Below are positions 1-9,409 of a stretch of 64,000 nucleotides of DNA, piece after piece; within the stretch, counting starts at the first letter, position 1; every line of letters begins with the position of its first letter. The stretch covers positions 3,499,501-3,563,500 of the forward strand of contig NZ_JAFIBW010000001.1 of NCBI RefSeq assembly GCF_017833295.1, written 5' to 3'. The DNA is from Methylobacterium sp. PvR107 (GTDB lineage Bacteria > Pseudomonadota > Alphaproteobacteria > Rhizobiales > Beijerinckiaceae). The notes beneath the pieces were generated by a model. That model did not search any database, was not told the DNA's origin, and saw nothing but the letters and a program-made list of their open reading frames with translations. A program made the position numbers and the translations under genes.

Positions 1-152
1 GCTGTGATCCAGAGCGCGGTCAGATCCCCGGCGGTGCAGCCGCCATAGACCCGCCCCCGGCGGAGGTACCGCATCGTGCGATCCAGGCGCAGACACGCGG
101 CCTCGGAGAGCGCCACGTTGAGAGCGAAGCTTCCATCGTCTGGATCCGTCAT
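1..152 (-). CDS. hypothetical protein, N-terminal 50 codons only (runs off window)
   Basis: Reading the minus strand from an ATG at 152 gives an open frame to the window edge, beginning MTDPDDGSFALNV and continuing with an Arg-rich stretch (RTMRYLRRGR). No motif or family is recognisable. Codon choice (G/C in third positions) is typical of the neighbours, which favours a real gene. It is divergent from the two-component operon that starts at 418, and the roughly 265-bp gap would hold both promoters. The length and product cannot be known from this fragment. Confidence 0.35.
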   Translation of the reverse strand, partial: MTDPDDGSFALNVALSEAACLRLDRTMRYLRRGRVYGGCTAGDLTALWIT

Positions 153-417
153 CGCGATCCCGTCGCCGCGGGGGCGTTTTCCAAGGGACGGCGCTCGGAG
201 ACCGAACCCTGGAGGTTGCGGGCTCGCTTCTCGGCCAACGCACATCGCGGTTCGGTGGCCGGCTCTATACAGATCGGTATAGCTCCGGCGGTTGACCCTG
301 ACCGGCGCGATCCGGCGCGAAGAGGCGACGTTACGAGATCGTATGGTTCGCCGGGGCGCGGCCGCCGCTATGATCCGCCGCTCCCCGCCCGCACGATCGA
401 AGAGGCATCTGCGCCCG

Positions 418-1098
418 ATGAAGGTCTTGCTGATTGAGGACGACGCGGACACGGCCGACTACGTCAGCCAGGGTCTGCGAGAGCACGGCCACGCTGTCGA
501 TCAGGCCAGCAACGGGCGCGACGGCCTCTTCCTCGCAGCCGGTGAAGCCTACGATGTCATGATCGTCGATCGCATGCTGCCCGGGCTGGACGGTCTCGGC
601 GCGGTGAAGACCTTGCGGGCGGCGGGCGTTCAGACGCCGGTCCTGTTCCTCACGACGATGTCGGGGGTCGGACAGCGCGTCGAGGGGCTGGAGGCCGGGG
701 GCGACGATTATCTGACCAAGCCGTTCGCGTTCGCAGAGTTGTTGGCGCGGGTTCACGCTCTCGGCCGCCGCCGCCCGGTCGCCCAGGTCGAGACGGTGTT
801 GCGCGTCGGCGATCTCGAGATGGACCTGATCGGCCGCAAGGTGCGACGCGGCGCGTGCGCGATCGAGCTGCAACCGCGCGAGTTCCGGCTGCTGGAGTTC
901 CTGATGCGCAACGCCGACCGCGTCGTCACGCGCACCATGCTGCTGGAGAATGTCTGGGAGTTCCACTTCGACCCCAAGACCAACATCGTTGAAACGCACG
1001 TGAGCCGGTTGCGCTCGAAGATGGACAGAGGCTTCGACTACGAGCTCATCGAGACGGTGCGCGGCTCGGGATACTGCCTTCGTGCGCCGTCGATTTAA
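418..1098 (+). CDS. OmpR/PhoB-family response regulator
   Basis: DNA-binding response regulator of a two-component pair, 226 aa. Residues 1-115 form a receiver domain: acidic pair in MKVLLIEDD, phosphoacceptor Asp51 in VMIVDRMLPG, and the conserved Lys in DDYLTKPF. The C-terminal part is a winged-helix Trans_reg_C domain ending in ETVRGSGYCL. The ATG at 418 is chosen because the receiver begins exactly there; the longer in-frame extension from 292 has no homologous content. The stop overlaps the start of the histidine kinase gene by 17 bp, so the two are translationally linked. Similar pairs (QseB/CusR/TctD types) sense envelope or metal stimuli; the signal here is unknown. Confidence 0.9.
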   Translation: MKVLLIEDDADTADYVSQGLREHGHAVDQASNGRDGLFLAAGEAYDVMIVDRMLPGLDGLGAVKTLRAAGVQTPVLFLTTMSGVGQRVEGLEAGGDDYLTKPFAFAELLARVHALGRRRPVAQVETVLRVGDLEMDLIGRKVRRGACAIELQPREFRLLEFLMRNADRVVTRTMLLENVWEFHFDPKTNIVETHVSRLRSKMDRGFDYELIETVRGSGYCLRAPSI

Positions 1099-2569
1099 CA
1101 TCCTGCGCGGCAGCGGGGTCCGCTTCGCGCTGCTGCATACCGTGGTCTTCGTGATCTCTGTGGCCGCGGTCGGCTTCACCGCCGAGGCGCTGGTCACGCG
1201 CGCGCTCAAGGCCCAAGCCGGCCAGCGGGTTGAGGGTGAGGCGGCCGAACTCCTCGATGAGTTTCGACAATACGGCAGCGATGCGTTTCGCAAGCTCATC
1301 GACGCACAGACCGTGAGCGGTGCGAGCCGTCTGCACTATGCGCTCCTTGGTCAGGATGGTCAGCGGGTTGCCGGTGAGCACCTTGTCGCGCGAACCGCGG
1401 CTTCCGTTCCGCCCGCGGAAGGAGGCACCCTGGCAGAAGTCCGCCTTACAGGATCCGATAAGTTCCTGCTGACCCTTCGACCTCTGACCGACGGGACGAC
1501 CCTCGTTGTCGCCGATGATCTCGGCAGCGTCGACGACGTGGAAGACGTCGTTGCGAACGCGTTCGCGATCGTGCTCGGCATTTCCGTACTCCTCGGCTTG
1601 GCCGCCGGCTTCCTGTTGACGAAGGGTGTCTTGTGGCGCGTCGAGGCTGTGACGCGCACGGCCGAGGCGATCATCGCCGGCGATCTGACGCGGCGGATCG
1701 CGCCGACCGGAGCCGGCGACGAGTTCGATCGTCTGGCGACGAGCCTGAACGCGATGCTCGACCGCATCATGCAGCTGATGGACAGCCTGCAGCAGGTCTC
1801 CAACGACATCGCCCACGACCTGCGCACGCCGCTGTCGCGGCTGCGCCAGAACCTGGAACGCACGCGGATCCATCCGGCGACGGATCAAGACTACGCGGCC
1901 GCGGTCGAGCGTGCGATCGATGAGGCGGACGGCCTGCTCGCGACCTTCTCGGCGCTGCTGCGCATTTCTCAGATCGAGGCCGGCAGCCAGCGCGCGGCGT
2001 TCCGGCTGATCGATTTGACCGAGGTCGTCGCGACGATCTGCGAGGCGTACGCGCCTGACGTCGAGGAGGGGGGCCGTATCATTACTTGCGCGATCGCACC
2101 GGGCGTGATGGTCGACGGCGATCGTGAACTGCTGGCACAGCTCTTGGCCAATCTCATCGAGAATGCGCTCGCCCACACGCCCCTGGGTACCGAGATCCGG
2201 GTCAGCCTCCATGGCCCAGACGAGGCCAAGCTACGCCCGACCATAGAGGTCGCCGATGATGGACCGGGCATTCCGATGCATGAGCGCGACAAGGTGCTCC
2301 GTCGGTTCTACCGGTTGGAACGGAGCCGCACGACCCCGGGAAACGGCTTGGGGCTGAGCCTGGTTGCGGCGATCGCCAAGCTTCACGGCGCTGGTGTCCG
2401 GCTCTCCGATCGAACGCCCGGCCTGTGCGTGACTGTTACCCTCCCGCCTGCGTCCCGCGCGGAGCCGCCGACGCGCAAGCTCGCGCCACTCGAGCGACGG
2501 AACCAATCGATGTCGCGAACGAGCCACGACCCTACCGTCACGCATCATACCTTGGGTTTCGGGGGCTGA
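1082..2569 (+). CDS. membrane sensor histidine kinase
   Basis: Partner kinase of the regulator just upstream, 495 aa. One TM helix lies near residues 13-35. A short periplasmic sensor region of about 120 residues follows, then a second TM at about 160-182 and a HAMP linker. The HisKA dimerisation helix carries the phosphoaccepting His245 (in NDIAHDLRTPLSRLRQ). The HATPase_c boxes are visible: N box LIENALAHTP, G1 DDGPGIP and G2 GNGLGLSL. The signal-binding region is too small and undistinctive to predict a ligand. About 40 residues after the usual end of the ATPase domain look like a non-conserved tail, which may be read-through into former intergenic DNA. Confidence 0.88.
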   Translation: MRRRFNILRGSGVRFALLHTVVFVISVAAVGFTAEALVTRALKAQAGQRVEGEAAELLDEFRQYGSDAFRKLIDAQTVSGASRLHYALLGQDGQRVAGEHLVARTAASVPPAEGGTLAEVRLTGSDKFLLTLRPLTDGTTLVVADDLGSVDDVEDVVANAFAIVLGISVLLGLAAGFLLTKGVLWRVEAVTRTAEAIIAGDLTRRIAPTGAGDEFDRLATSLNAMLDRIMQLMDSLQQVSNDIAHDLRTPLSRLRQNLERTRIHPATDQDYAAAVERAIDEADGLLATFSALLRISQIEAGSQRAAFRLIDLTEVVATICEAYAPDVEEGGRIITCAIAPGVMVDGDRELLAQLLANLIENALAHTPLGTEIRVSLHGPDEAKLRPTIEVADDGPGIPMHERDKVLRRFYRLERSRTTPGNGLGLSLVAAIAKLHGAGVRLSDRTPGLCVTVTLPPASRAEPPTRKLAPLERRNQSMSRTSHDPTVTHHTLGFGG

Positions 2570-2833
2570 CCTGGGCCGCGATGTGCGCCTTAAGAGATGG
2601 GCTCGTCTACCGTGACCGGGAGCAAGCGGCGACGCTGGCCCGGGCGGCTCGCCGGCAATCGATATAATCTCTGGCGATCGTCAAGGCACGATTTCTCCGA
2701 AACCTTGCAGCTTGACCATTGAGAAAGCTACGCTCCGACGCGGCGCCGTCAAAGAACGCGCGCCGTGCAATGGGACCTGCAGGCCGACGCACCGACCAAC
2801 GGCGCGCGGCGGCGCCCCGAGGGAGGTTGGACC

Positions 2834-4096
2834 ATGTCCGAGTTGTCGCGTCGTACTTGGCTCGGCCTCGCCGGCGCCATGGCGGCCGTGGGGCCGGCCG
2901 CCGCCGTGCCCGACCGCTTCGACCTGGTGATCAAGGGTGGTGAGGTCATCGACCCGAGCCAGTCGCTGCGGGCCAAGCGCGACGTCGGCATCCGCTTCGG
3001 CGTGGTGGCCGCCCTCGACCCGGACATCCCCACCGAGCGCGCCAAGCAGACGATCGACGCCTCCGGCAAGCTCGTGCTGCCGGGGCTCGTCGATCTCCAC
3101 GCCCACACCTATCCCTACGGCTCGGCGATCGGCATCCCGGCGGACGAGACCGTCCCGTTTTCGGGCGTGACCACGGTCGTCTCGGCGGGCGACGCGGGAG
3201 CCAACAACATCGCGGCGCTCCGGCGCCACATCGCCGCCCAGACGCGGACGCGAATGTTCGCCTTCATCCACATCGCCAACAACGGCCTGTCCGCCTTCCC
3301 GGTGGCCGAACTGTACAACCTCGACAACGCGCAAGTGGAAGCCTGCGCTCTGGCGATCGCCGAGAACCCGGACTTTGCCGTCGGAGCCAAGGTCCGGATG
3401 TCCGAGAATGTCATCTTTAAGCACAGGGCCGAACCGCTGAAGCGGGCCATCCAGGCCTGCGAGATGTCGGGGCGGCCGGCGAAAGTGATGGTCCATATCG
3501 GCGGCGTCGAGACGCCGGCGCTGATGAGTGAGATCCTCGATCTGCTGCGGCCGGGCGACATCCTCACGCATTGCTACTCGGGAGCGCCCAACAGCGCCGG
3601 GCAGTTCACGAACATCGTTCAGGACGGGAAGCTGCTTCCGGCCGCCCTGGAGGCCAAGCGGCGGGGCGTTGTGTTTGACATTGGCCATGGCGGCGGCTCG
3701 TTCGACTTCACCGTCGCCGAGGCGGCGATCGCGCAGGGCGCGCCGCCGGACACGATCTCGTCGGACCTGCACGTCTTCTCCGGCAACACCCCCGGCATGC
3801 CTTTCCTTCCGGTGGTGATGAGCAAGTTCCTGCCGCTGGGCTTCAGCCTGGAGCAGGTGATCGCGATGGCGACCCACAAGCCGGCCGGAATCATCGACCG
3901 CGTGCCGAAGCTCGGAACCCTGCAAGTCGGCGCGCCCGGCGATGTCTCGGTGATGGAGTGGGTCGAGCGCCCGCTCTCGATGGTGGACACCCGCAACAAC
4001 CGACGCGACGGCAAGGGCTTTCTGGCGCCGGTGCAGACGGTCAACAACGGCGTGCCGTTCGGCCGCCCCTACCAGTCGCCCTTCTCGGTCCGCTGA
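2834..4096 (+). CDS. Tat-exported amidohydrolase (dihydroorotase/adenine-deaminase-like)
   Basis: Metal-dependent hydrolase of the amidohydrolase superfamily, 420 aa. The start at 2834 is preceded by GGGAGG and gives a twin-arginine signal (MSELSRRTWLGLAG, then Ala-rich), so export to the periplasm is likely. Then come the family's N-terminal beta-sandwich segment (FDLVIKGGEVIDPSQ), the metal-binding HxH in GLVDLHAHTYPYG, further candidate His ligands in VHIGG and LTHCYSG, and a late Asp in ISSDLHVFSG. The substrate is unknown; related proteins act on cyclic amides, deoxy-bases or N-acyl amino acids. The next gene encodes a periplasmic binding protein, so the two may act on the same small molecule. 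A Tat-exported member of this mainly cytoplasmic superfamily is unusual. Confidence 0.8.
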   Translation: MSELSRRTWLGLAGAMAAVGPAAAVPDRFDLVIKGGEVIDPSQSLRAKRDVGIRFGVVAALDPDIPTERAKQTIDASGKLVLPGLVDLHAHTYPYGSAIGIPADETVPFSGVTTVVSAGDAGANNIAALRRHIAAQTRTRMFAFIHIANNGLSAFPVAELYNLDNAQVEACALAIAENPDFAVGAKVRMSENVIFKHRAEPLKRAIQACEMSGRPAKVMVHIGGVETPALMSEILDLLRPGDILTHCYSGAPNSAGQFTNIVQDGKLLPAALEAKRRGVVFDIGHGGGSFDFTVAEAAIAQGAPPDTISSDLHVFSGNTPGMPFLPVVMSKFLPLGFSLEQVIAMATHKPAGIIDRVPKLGTLQVGAPGDVSVMEWVERPLSMVDTRNNRRDGKGFLAPVQTVNNGVPFGRPYQSPFSVR

Positions 4097-4181
4097 TCCG
4101 TGGAGCGATGAGGGCCCTACGTTGACCCCCGGCGAGTCGCCCCGACCCCGATACTCATCAAACAGATGCAAGGAGGGAGGG

Positions 4182-5177
4182 ATGACGCGACGCCGGTTCA
4201 TAGCGACGGGTGCAGCGTTTCTCGCCTGGCCGTATGCCGCACGAGCCCAGCCTGCACGGTCTTACAAGCTGGCGATTGTGCATCCCGATCGTTCAGTCGA
4301 TCTCATGACGAAAGAAAAAAGCCCAAACTTCAAGGCATTTTTTGAAGAACTTTTAAAATCCGGCTTCGTAGAAGGTCGAAACTTAGTTGTACAACGTTTT
4401 AACGGCGGCGGTGTTTCGACGAATTATTTAAAGACTGCGACAGACGCAGTCGGGTGGCAGCCCGATGTCATCATATCTGTCTCCGACCGGATGACAAAAC
4501 TACTCAAAGATAGCACTGCAACCATTCCGATCGTCGCCATGACCAGCGATCCGGTTGCGTATGGATTGGCTGGATCGCTTTCACATCCTGGAGGCAACGT
4601 CACTGGGATCATGGTCAATTCAAGTCCAGAGATATTTGAAAAACGCATTGAATATTTGCGAGAGATTGCTCCAGACACGCGAGGCGTATTTCAGCTAACC
4701 TCACGCACGCTCTGGGAGAGTCCGCTCGGAGCAAGCGTGCGCGCGGCAGTGGAGCGGGACGGCCTGCAGCTCGTAGGACCTCCGGTGGAAAGTCCACATC
4801 GTGAACTTCAGTACAGGACAGCTTTTACCGCAGCAGCGCAGCAAACGAGAACGGCTCTGGTCACGACCGCTGTCGAAAATTTCAACAACATGGATTTTAT
4901 ACTTAGACTTATGAATGAATTTCGCATCATTGCCTTCTATCCATTTCGTGAATACGTTGAAAAAGGAGGCCTGATTGGCCACGATATAAATCTGGTTGAT
5001 CTGTATGCGCACGTCGGACAGCAGGTATCTCAAGTCTTGAAGGACGAAGATGTCGGATCAATCCCGTTTTACCAGCCTTTGCGCCTAAAGCTTCTGATAA
5101 ATCTTGCGTCAGCGACAGCGTCCGGCATCAAGGTGCCCGCAACTTTGCTTGCAAGGGCAGACGAGGTTATTGAGTAG
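4182..5177 (+). CDS. ABC-type substrate-binding protein (PF04392-like), orphan
   Basis: Periplasmic binding protein, 331 aa. AAGGAGGGAGG lies directly before the ATG at 4182. A Tat/Sec-type leader (MTRRRFIATGAAFLAWPYAARA) is followed by the two-lobed fold typical of the TrpX-like ABC_sub_bind family: LAIVHPDRS at the start, PIVAMTSDPVAYGLAGSL in the middle and MNEFRIIAFYPFREYV in the second lobe. No permease or ATPase gene is adjacent, so it is an orphan or serves a transporter encoded elsewhere. Base use differs from its surroundings, with AT-rich runs such as 4311-4450, which points to recent acquisition. It follows the amidohydrolase by about 85 bp and could share its transcript. Confidence 0.82.
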   Translation: MTRRRFIATGAAFLAWPYAARAQPARSYKLAIVHPDRSVDLMTKEKSPNFKAFFEELLKSGFVEGRNLVVQRFNGGGVSTNYLKTATDAVGWQPDVIISVSDRMTKLLKDSTATIPIVAMTSDPVAYGLAGSLSHPGGNVTGIMVNSSPEIFEKRIEYLREIAPDTRGVFQLTSRTLWESPLGASVRAAVERDGLQLVGPPVESPHRELQYRTAFTAAAQQTRTALVTTAVENFNNMDFILRLMNEFRIIAFYPFREYVEKGGLIGHDINLVDLYAHVGQQVSQVLKDEDVGSIPFYQPLRLKLLINLASATASGIKVPATLLARADEVIE

Positions 5178-5926
5178 AAAATCTGGGACTGGGCGTAGCA
5201 GGGGGTGCAATCGTCCCTGAAAATCTATTTGCTGCTTCGATATCACCGTGCAGCGGCTTCCTTGCCCGAATCGTGTCTGGCCGCCAAAATTGAAAAGCTA
5301 GTTTTGATTGGCTTGAACGGGCGCGAGGCCGATATTTCCACTCCGGCGTATGGTGCCATGGACCGCTTGCCATCCGCGCTGAAGTTGCCGGACCGTTTAC
5401 CAACGGCCGCTTAAGGGATGCGCCGATGGCGGTCCGAGCGGCTGGGTTGGGTCGGATGCGAAGCGTCGGCTTCTGGGCGAACAGCCGGGGTCCGCTTACC
5501 ACCCATCTGAGTTGCTCAGGGGTCCGTCGCTGGCAGCAGGATCTGGCCGAAAGCCGCCGGTCCGCTTCGGAGGAGATCCGCCGGAAAAGCGGACGCGCGG
5601 CTTCCGAGCCAAGCCAGTCGCTCTAGATCCTTGAGGCGATGCCCGAACGCAGGCATCGAGAGGGCCAAATCCATACGACTGAAGTTGGCCGAAGTGAAAT
5701 TGCTGCTTCGGAGTAGGCTCGCCGGGGAGGCGGACGGCCTTCTTCTAATCCGTAAGACGCTGCTCCTCGCCGATCTCTATATTACATCGGCAAGTGGCGA
5801 GCGCCGACGGACTGAGAGCCGGCGGGACGTTCGAAGGGTAGCCCCAGCGGCGTCGAGAACGAGAAGTATAATATGTCTTGGCCGACCCAGGTGCGTCGGA
5901 ACCAATCGGGCCCAGGAGTCAAATGT
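5178..5926. repeat. gene-free 750 bp with two copies of degenerate dispersed repeat
   Basis: I find no credible gene here. It contains two words that recur across the left part of the window. At 5431-5454, in reverse orientation, is GGTCCGAGCGGCTGGG..., whose complement matches 23 of 24 bases at 19470-19493. At 5544-5568 is TGGCCGAAAGCCGCCGGT..., which matches 24 of 25 bases at 29484-29508. Short stop-laden reading frames around them look like decayed DNA. Confidence 0.6.
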
Positions 5927-6502
5927 TTAATCGTTTCTTGGGAGAAGGCCACTGACGCGGTAGCCCGCGATGATGTCGTCATACATGGCGATATCCGCAC
6001 GCGACCGAGCGATGACCTGGGCGCCACCGACGGCTGCGAAGATGGCCCGCGCCCGTTGCTTGACCGCAACGGCATCCGCGCCGGGTTCAGCTGCACTCAA
6101 GACCTTCGCCAGCCAAGTGACCTGAATGTCTCCGAAGGTGCGAACCTCCGCCTGAACCTGCTCCGGAAGGTCGTCATACTCCGCGGCCATGAACCCCGAG
6201 AGGCACATCCGGTTCTCGTTCTCTAACGCCTTCCGGAACAAGGATGGATACTGCCCCAGGCAGGCTGCCGGATCCTGACTCTCCCCCCAGAGTCGCTCAA
6301 GTCGTGCCTCGGAATCCTCCCAGTAGCGCCTGGCGACCGCCGCGCCGAGGTCGGCCTTGCTGGGGAAGTAGTAGTGGATGCTGGCGCTCTTGATCCCGAC
6401 CTCGGCCGCAAGGTCACGGAAATTGAGGCCACCGTAGCCATGCGCTTGGGCTGTCGCGCGTGCAGCCGCCAGGATCGCCTCTCGCCTATCCATCGTCATC
6501 AT
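5927..6502 (-). CDS. TetR/AcrR-family repressor
   Basis: Ligand-responsive DNA-binding regulator, 191 aa. The N-terminal helix-turn-helix is clear: REAILAAARATAQAHGYGG, then DLAAEVGIKSASIHYYFPSK. The C-terminal ligand domain is divergent. Four Met codons cluster at the start (6502, 6499, 6493 are possible). AGGAAGG just upstream fits 6499 or 6502 best. It is transcribed away from the amidase gene at 6623, and an inverted-repeat pair lies between them, so it very probably represses that cassette and itself. The inducer is unknown, perhaps an amide handled by the neighbouring amidase. Confidence 0.88.
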   Translation of the reverse strand: MMTMDRREAILAAARATAQAHGYGGLNFRDLAAEVGIKSASIHYYFPSKADLGAAVARRYWEDSEARLERLWGESQDPAACLGQYPSLFRKALENENRMCLSGFMAAEYDDLPEQVQAEVRTFGDIQVTWLAKVLSAAEPGADAVAVKQRARAIFAAVGGAQVIARSRADIAMYDDIIAGYRVSGLLPRND

Positions 6503-6520
6503 CGAACCTTCCTGACCAAG

Positions 6521-6581
6521 AGATAGATAGGGATTGACGGTACGCCAAGAAACGTCATTCTATCTATCAAATGGCAGATAG
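6521..6581. promoter_or_regulatory. probable TetR operator pair
   Basis: Between the divergent TetR gene and amidase gene lies AGATAGATAG (6521-6530) and its inverted copy CTATCTATC (6560-6568), followed by AGATAG at 6576-6581, which pairs with CTATCT at 6560-6565. The sites sit 18 bp from the repressor start and about 40 bp from the amidase start, as expected for an operator that controls both promoters. Confidence 0.55.
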
Positions 6582-6622
6582 AGATGCGGGCCTCGGGCGG
6601 ACAACTCGCGGAGGATGTCGTC

Positions 6623-8035
6623 ATGGATGCTCATGACCTCACCGACTTGGATGCGGCAGGATTGGCATCCCTAGTGCGGTCGCGGCAGATCTCTCCGGTG
6701 CAGGTCGTCCAGGCGCACTTGGATCGCATCGCGGCGGTCGACCCCAAACTGAACGCCATCGTCACCCTGACCGCCGATCGAGCCCTCGACGCGGCGAAGG
6801 ACGCGGAGGCCGCGGTTATGACCGGCGCCGAGCTCGGGCCGCTCCATGGCGTCCCGTTCACCGTCAAGGATTGCCTCGACACGGCCGACGTGCCGACCCA
6901 GCGTGGCTCGCTCGTCTTCGCTGGCCGCGTCCCCACGACGGACGCAACCAGCGTCGCACGCTTCAAGCAGGCGGGTGCGATCCTGCTGGCGAAGACCAAC
7001 CTGCCGGAGTTCGCCTTCTGGACCGAAACCGATAACCCGCTGAGCGGACGTACCAACAATCCCTGGGATCTCACGCGCACGCCAGGTGGATCGAGTGGGG
7101 GCGAGTCGGCGGCCATCGCCGCTGGAATGTCGCCCGTCGGCATCGGCAGCGATGTCGCGATATCGGTACGGGGGCCCTCCGCCCACACCGGCATCGTCGC
7201 CCTCAAGCCGACCCACGGGCGCATCCCCGTCACCGGACACTGGCCGCAAGTGCCTCGGCGCTTCTGGCATGTCGGGCCGATGGCCCGGAGCGTGCGCGAC
7301 GTGGCGCTCGGCTACGGGATCATGGCTGGCCCCGACGGGATGGACGGCTACGCGGTGTACCCGCGGGATCTCGACCTGGGGATCGGCTCGGACACCGGGC
7401 GGCAGGTTCGGATCGGCTGGATGACGGAACCCGGCTTCGGGCCGATCGCGTCGGAGGTCGCCGCCACGGTGGAAGCGGCCGCTCGCTCCTTTCAAGGTTT
7501 GGGATGCGCCGTCGAGCCGGTGCGCATCCCGGGGCTGGAGGAGAGCGACGGCGTCGCGCTCTCGGGGGTGCTGTTCGCCGCCGAGGTCAAACCGGAGTTC
7601 GGAAACGTCACGGAGAACTGGCACGGGCCGCTGTTCAGGACCAGCGAGGCCGTTCTCGCGAGGTCGGACGTCGCCGTGGCGGATTACATGCAGGCGCAAC
7701 AAGCGGTGGAGCGGCTGAAGGATGCCTTTGCTGTCTACTTCGATCGCTACGACGTCCTTCTTTGTCCGGTGACGCCCATCCCCGCGCCGCCGCACGGGCA
7801 GACCGAACTCGTCATCGGCGGTAGGACCGTACCCGCCCGGCACATTCTAAGCGCCACGGTGCCCTTCAATTTGACCGGGCTGCCGGCGATGACGTTACGG
7901 TTCGGCACGAGCGCTGAAGGGCTGCCGGTCGGCGTGCAACTCGTCTCACGCTGGTTCGCGGAAACCACGATCCTGCGTCTCGCGGCGCAGCTTGAGAGCG
8001 TGAGCGAGGTCAGGGACTTACGCTCATCCCCGTAA
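6623..8035 (+). CDS. amidase-signature hydrolase
   Basis: Amidase-signature enzyme, about 470 aa, hydrolysing an amide to acid plus ammonia or amine. GCGGAGG at 6608 favours the ATG at 6623 over one at 6584. The catalytic Lys sits in [12 protein letters not shown] (about residue 82) and the cis-Ser in [15 protein letters not shown] (about 157). The nucleophile Ser lies in [16 protein letters not shown]. In most relatives the residues before this Ser are Gly-Gly (xGGSxR); here they are Ala-Ile, which should alter the oxyanion hole. The gene heads a run of dehydrogenase and EthD genes under the divergent TetR regulator, suggesting a small catabolic cassette for an unidentified amide or lactam. 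Confidence 0.88.
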   Translation: MDAHDLTDLDAAGLASLVRSRQISPVQVVQAHLDRIAAVDPKLNAIVTLTADRALDAAKDAEAAVMTGAELGPLHGVPFTVKDCLDTADVPTQRGSLVFAGRVPTTDATSVARFKQAGAILLAKTNLPEFAFWTETDNPLSGRTNNPWDLTRTPGGSSGGESAAIAAGMSPVGIGSDVAISVRGPSAHTGIVALKPTHGRIPVTGHWPQVPRRFWHVGPMARSVRDVALGYGIMAGPDGMDGYAVYPRDLDLGIGSDTGRQVRIGWMTEPGFGPIASEVAATVEAAARSFQGLGCAVEPVRIPGLEESDGVALSGVLFAAEVKPEFGNVTENWHGPLFRTSEAVLARSDVAVADYMQAQQAVERLKDAFAVYFDRYDVLLCPVTPIPAPPHGQTELVIGGRTVPARHILSATVPFNLTGLPAMTLRFGTSAEGLPVGVQLVSRWFAETTILRLAAQLESVSEVRDLRSSP

Positions 8036-8184
8036 AGCCATGGCCTGCCCGGGCTCGTGCGAGGCCGCGGCAACCCGGGAATGGGCGCGTCCAGGGTGAC
8101 GTCGACAATTTCGATATCAGGGCGACGGCAAGCCCCAAGCTGGTTCCGTCGCCTGCCGGATGCAATCTTGGCGGGAGAACGGAC

Positions 8185-9048
8185 ATGGACATAGGACTGA
8201 TCGGGCTTGGCGCGATGGGCCGCGCCATGGCGGTGAACCTCGTGGCCGCGGGTCACACGGTGAAGGTCTGGAACCGCTCGGGGGGCAAGATCAACGGCGT
8301 TACGATGGTGGGATCGCCTTCGGAGGCGTTCCATGGCGACGCGGCGCTGACGATGCTGTCGGACGACGCTGCGATCCGGACGGTGCTCCTGGATCCCGGC
8401 GTCCTGCGCCAGGCTAGGCCCGGCCTCGTCCACGTCGTATCATCGACGATCTCCGTGGCGTTCGCCCAGGAGTTGGTGCGGGAGCACGCCGAGGCCGGGC
8501 TCGGCTACGTGTCCGCGCCGGTGTTGGGACGCCCGGACGTCGCGGCCAAGGGGGAGCTCAACGTCCTTGCCGGCGGCGCTCCGGCTGCCGTCGATGGGAT
8601 CCGCCCGATCCTCGACGTGATCGGCGGCCGGATCTGGGACATGGGACCCGAGGCGCCGACCGCCAATGCCGCCAAGATCGCCTGCAACATGATGATCACC
8701 ATGGCCATCGAGGCCATGGCGGAGGCTGTGGTCATCACCGAGGCGAACGGGCTCGCCCGGGATCGCTTCTTCGAGCTGATCCTCGGCACCCTGTTCGGCA
8801 GCCGCTCCTACCAAGTCTACTCGGCCAACATCGCTGCAGGCACCTACGAGCCGGGCTTCAAGGCGACGCTTGGCCTTAAGGACTTGCGCCTTGCCAAGGA
8901 GGCGGCCGAGCAGGTCGGCCATTCCCTGCCGATGCTCGGAGCAGTCCATCAACGCATGGCGGAAACCGTCGAGGCCGGGTTCGGGGAGCGGGACTGGTCC
9001 GCGATGGCCGACTTCACCATCCGCGGGGCTACGGGACCGAGCCGGTAG
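8185..9048 (+). CDS. 3-hydroxyisobutyrate-dehydrogenase-family NAD(P) oxidoreductase
   Basis: Beta-hydroxyacid dehydrogenase family, 287 aa. The Rossmann motif is at the N terminus (MDIGLIGLGAMGRAMAVNL), the substrate-binding segment around residue 120 (APVLGRPDVAAKGEL) and the catalytic Lys region in ANAAKIACNMM. It probably oxidises or reduces a short hydroxyacid or semialdehyde, the imine-reductase branch being an alternative. GGGAG lies about 10 bp upstream of the ATG. It is about 150 bp after the amidase gene and 46 bp before the EthD gene, in the same direction. Confidence 0.85.
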   Translation: MDIGLIGLGAMGRAMAVNLVAAGHTVKVWNRSGGKINGVTMVGSPSEAFHGDAALTMLSDDAAIRTVLLDPGVLRQARPGLVHVVSSTISVAFAQELVREHAEAGLGYVSAPVLGRPDVAAKGELNVLAGGAPAAVDGIRPILDVIGGRIWDMGPEAPTANAAKIACNMMITMAIEAMAEAVVITEANGLARDRFFELILGTLFGSRSYQVYSANIAAGTYEPGFKATLGLKDLRLAKEAAEQVGHSLPMLGAVHQRMAETVEAGFGERDWSAMADFTIRGATGPSR

Positions 9049-9094
9049 CCGTGCCCACCGGGGCGCACCCGATCCACGACGGGAGACAACACGA

Positions 9095-9409
9095 ATGACC
9101 AGGATGATCGTCGTCTGCGCCGGTGACCGGGCCACGCGGTTCGACCGCGATTACTACGCGACCGAGCACCTTGCCTTGGCCAGGGAATGCTGGGGGCCCT
9201 ACGGCCTCGAAGGGCTCGACGCGTTCTATCCGGCCGGCGAGGGCGACGGCTGGCTCTCCGTCGGGGTCTATCGATTCCGGGAGCCGGGTGACGTCGAAGC
9301 GGCCCTGGCCGCACCGGAGACGGCACGCCTGATGGCGGACGTGAAAAACTTCACGGACGCGGCAGTCGTCATGCGCAGCCTATTCACTCCAATGACGGCG
9401 CCAGGATAA
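9095..9409 (+). CDS. EthD-domain small protein
   Basis: 104-aa protein of the EthD/dimeric alpha-beta barrel type: MTRMIVVCAGDR, then the family's Tyr/His-containing helix FDRDYYATEHLALARECW. Such proteins are small cofactor-free enzymes or accessory factors in degradation pathways (EthD of ether degradation is the namesake). The ATG at 9095 is preceded by GGGAGA. It is the last gene of the amidase cassette; its partner reaction is unknown. Confidence 0.75.
   Translation: MTRMIVVCAGDRATRFDRDYYATEHLALARECWGPYGLEGLDAFYPAGEGDGWLSVGVYRFREPGDVEAALAAPETARLMADVKNFTDAAVVMRSLFTPMTAPG

Noticed and set aside
331..2212. Long minus-strand frames across the two-component genes
   Set aside because: They oppose well-supported response-regulator and kinase genes and show no domains.
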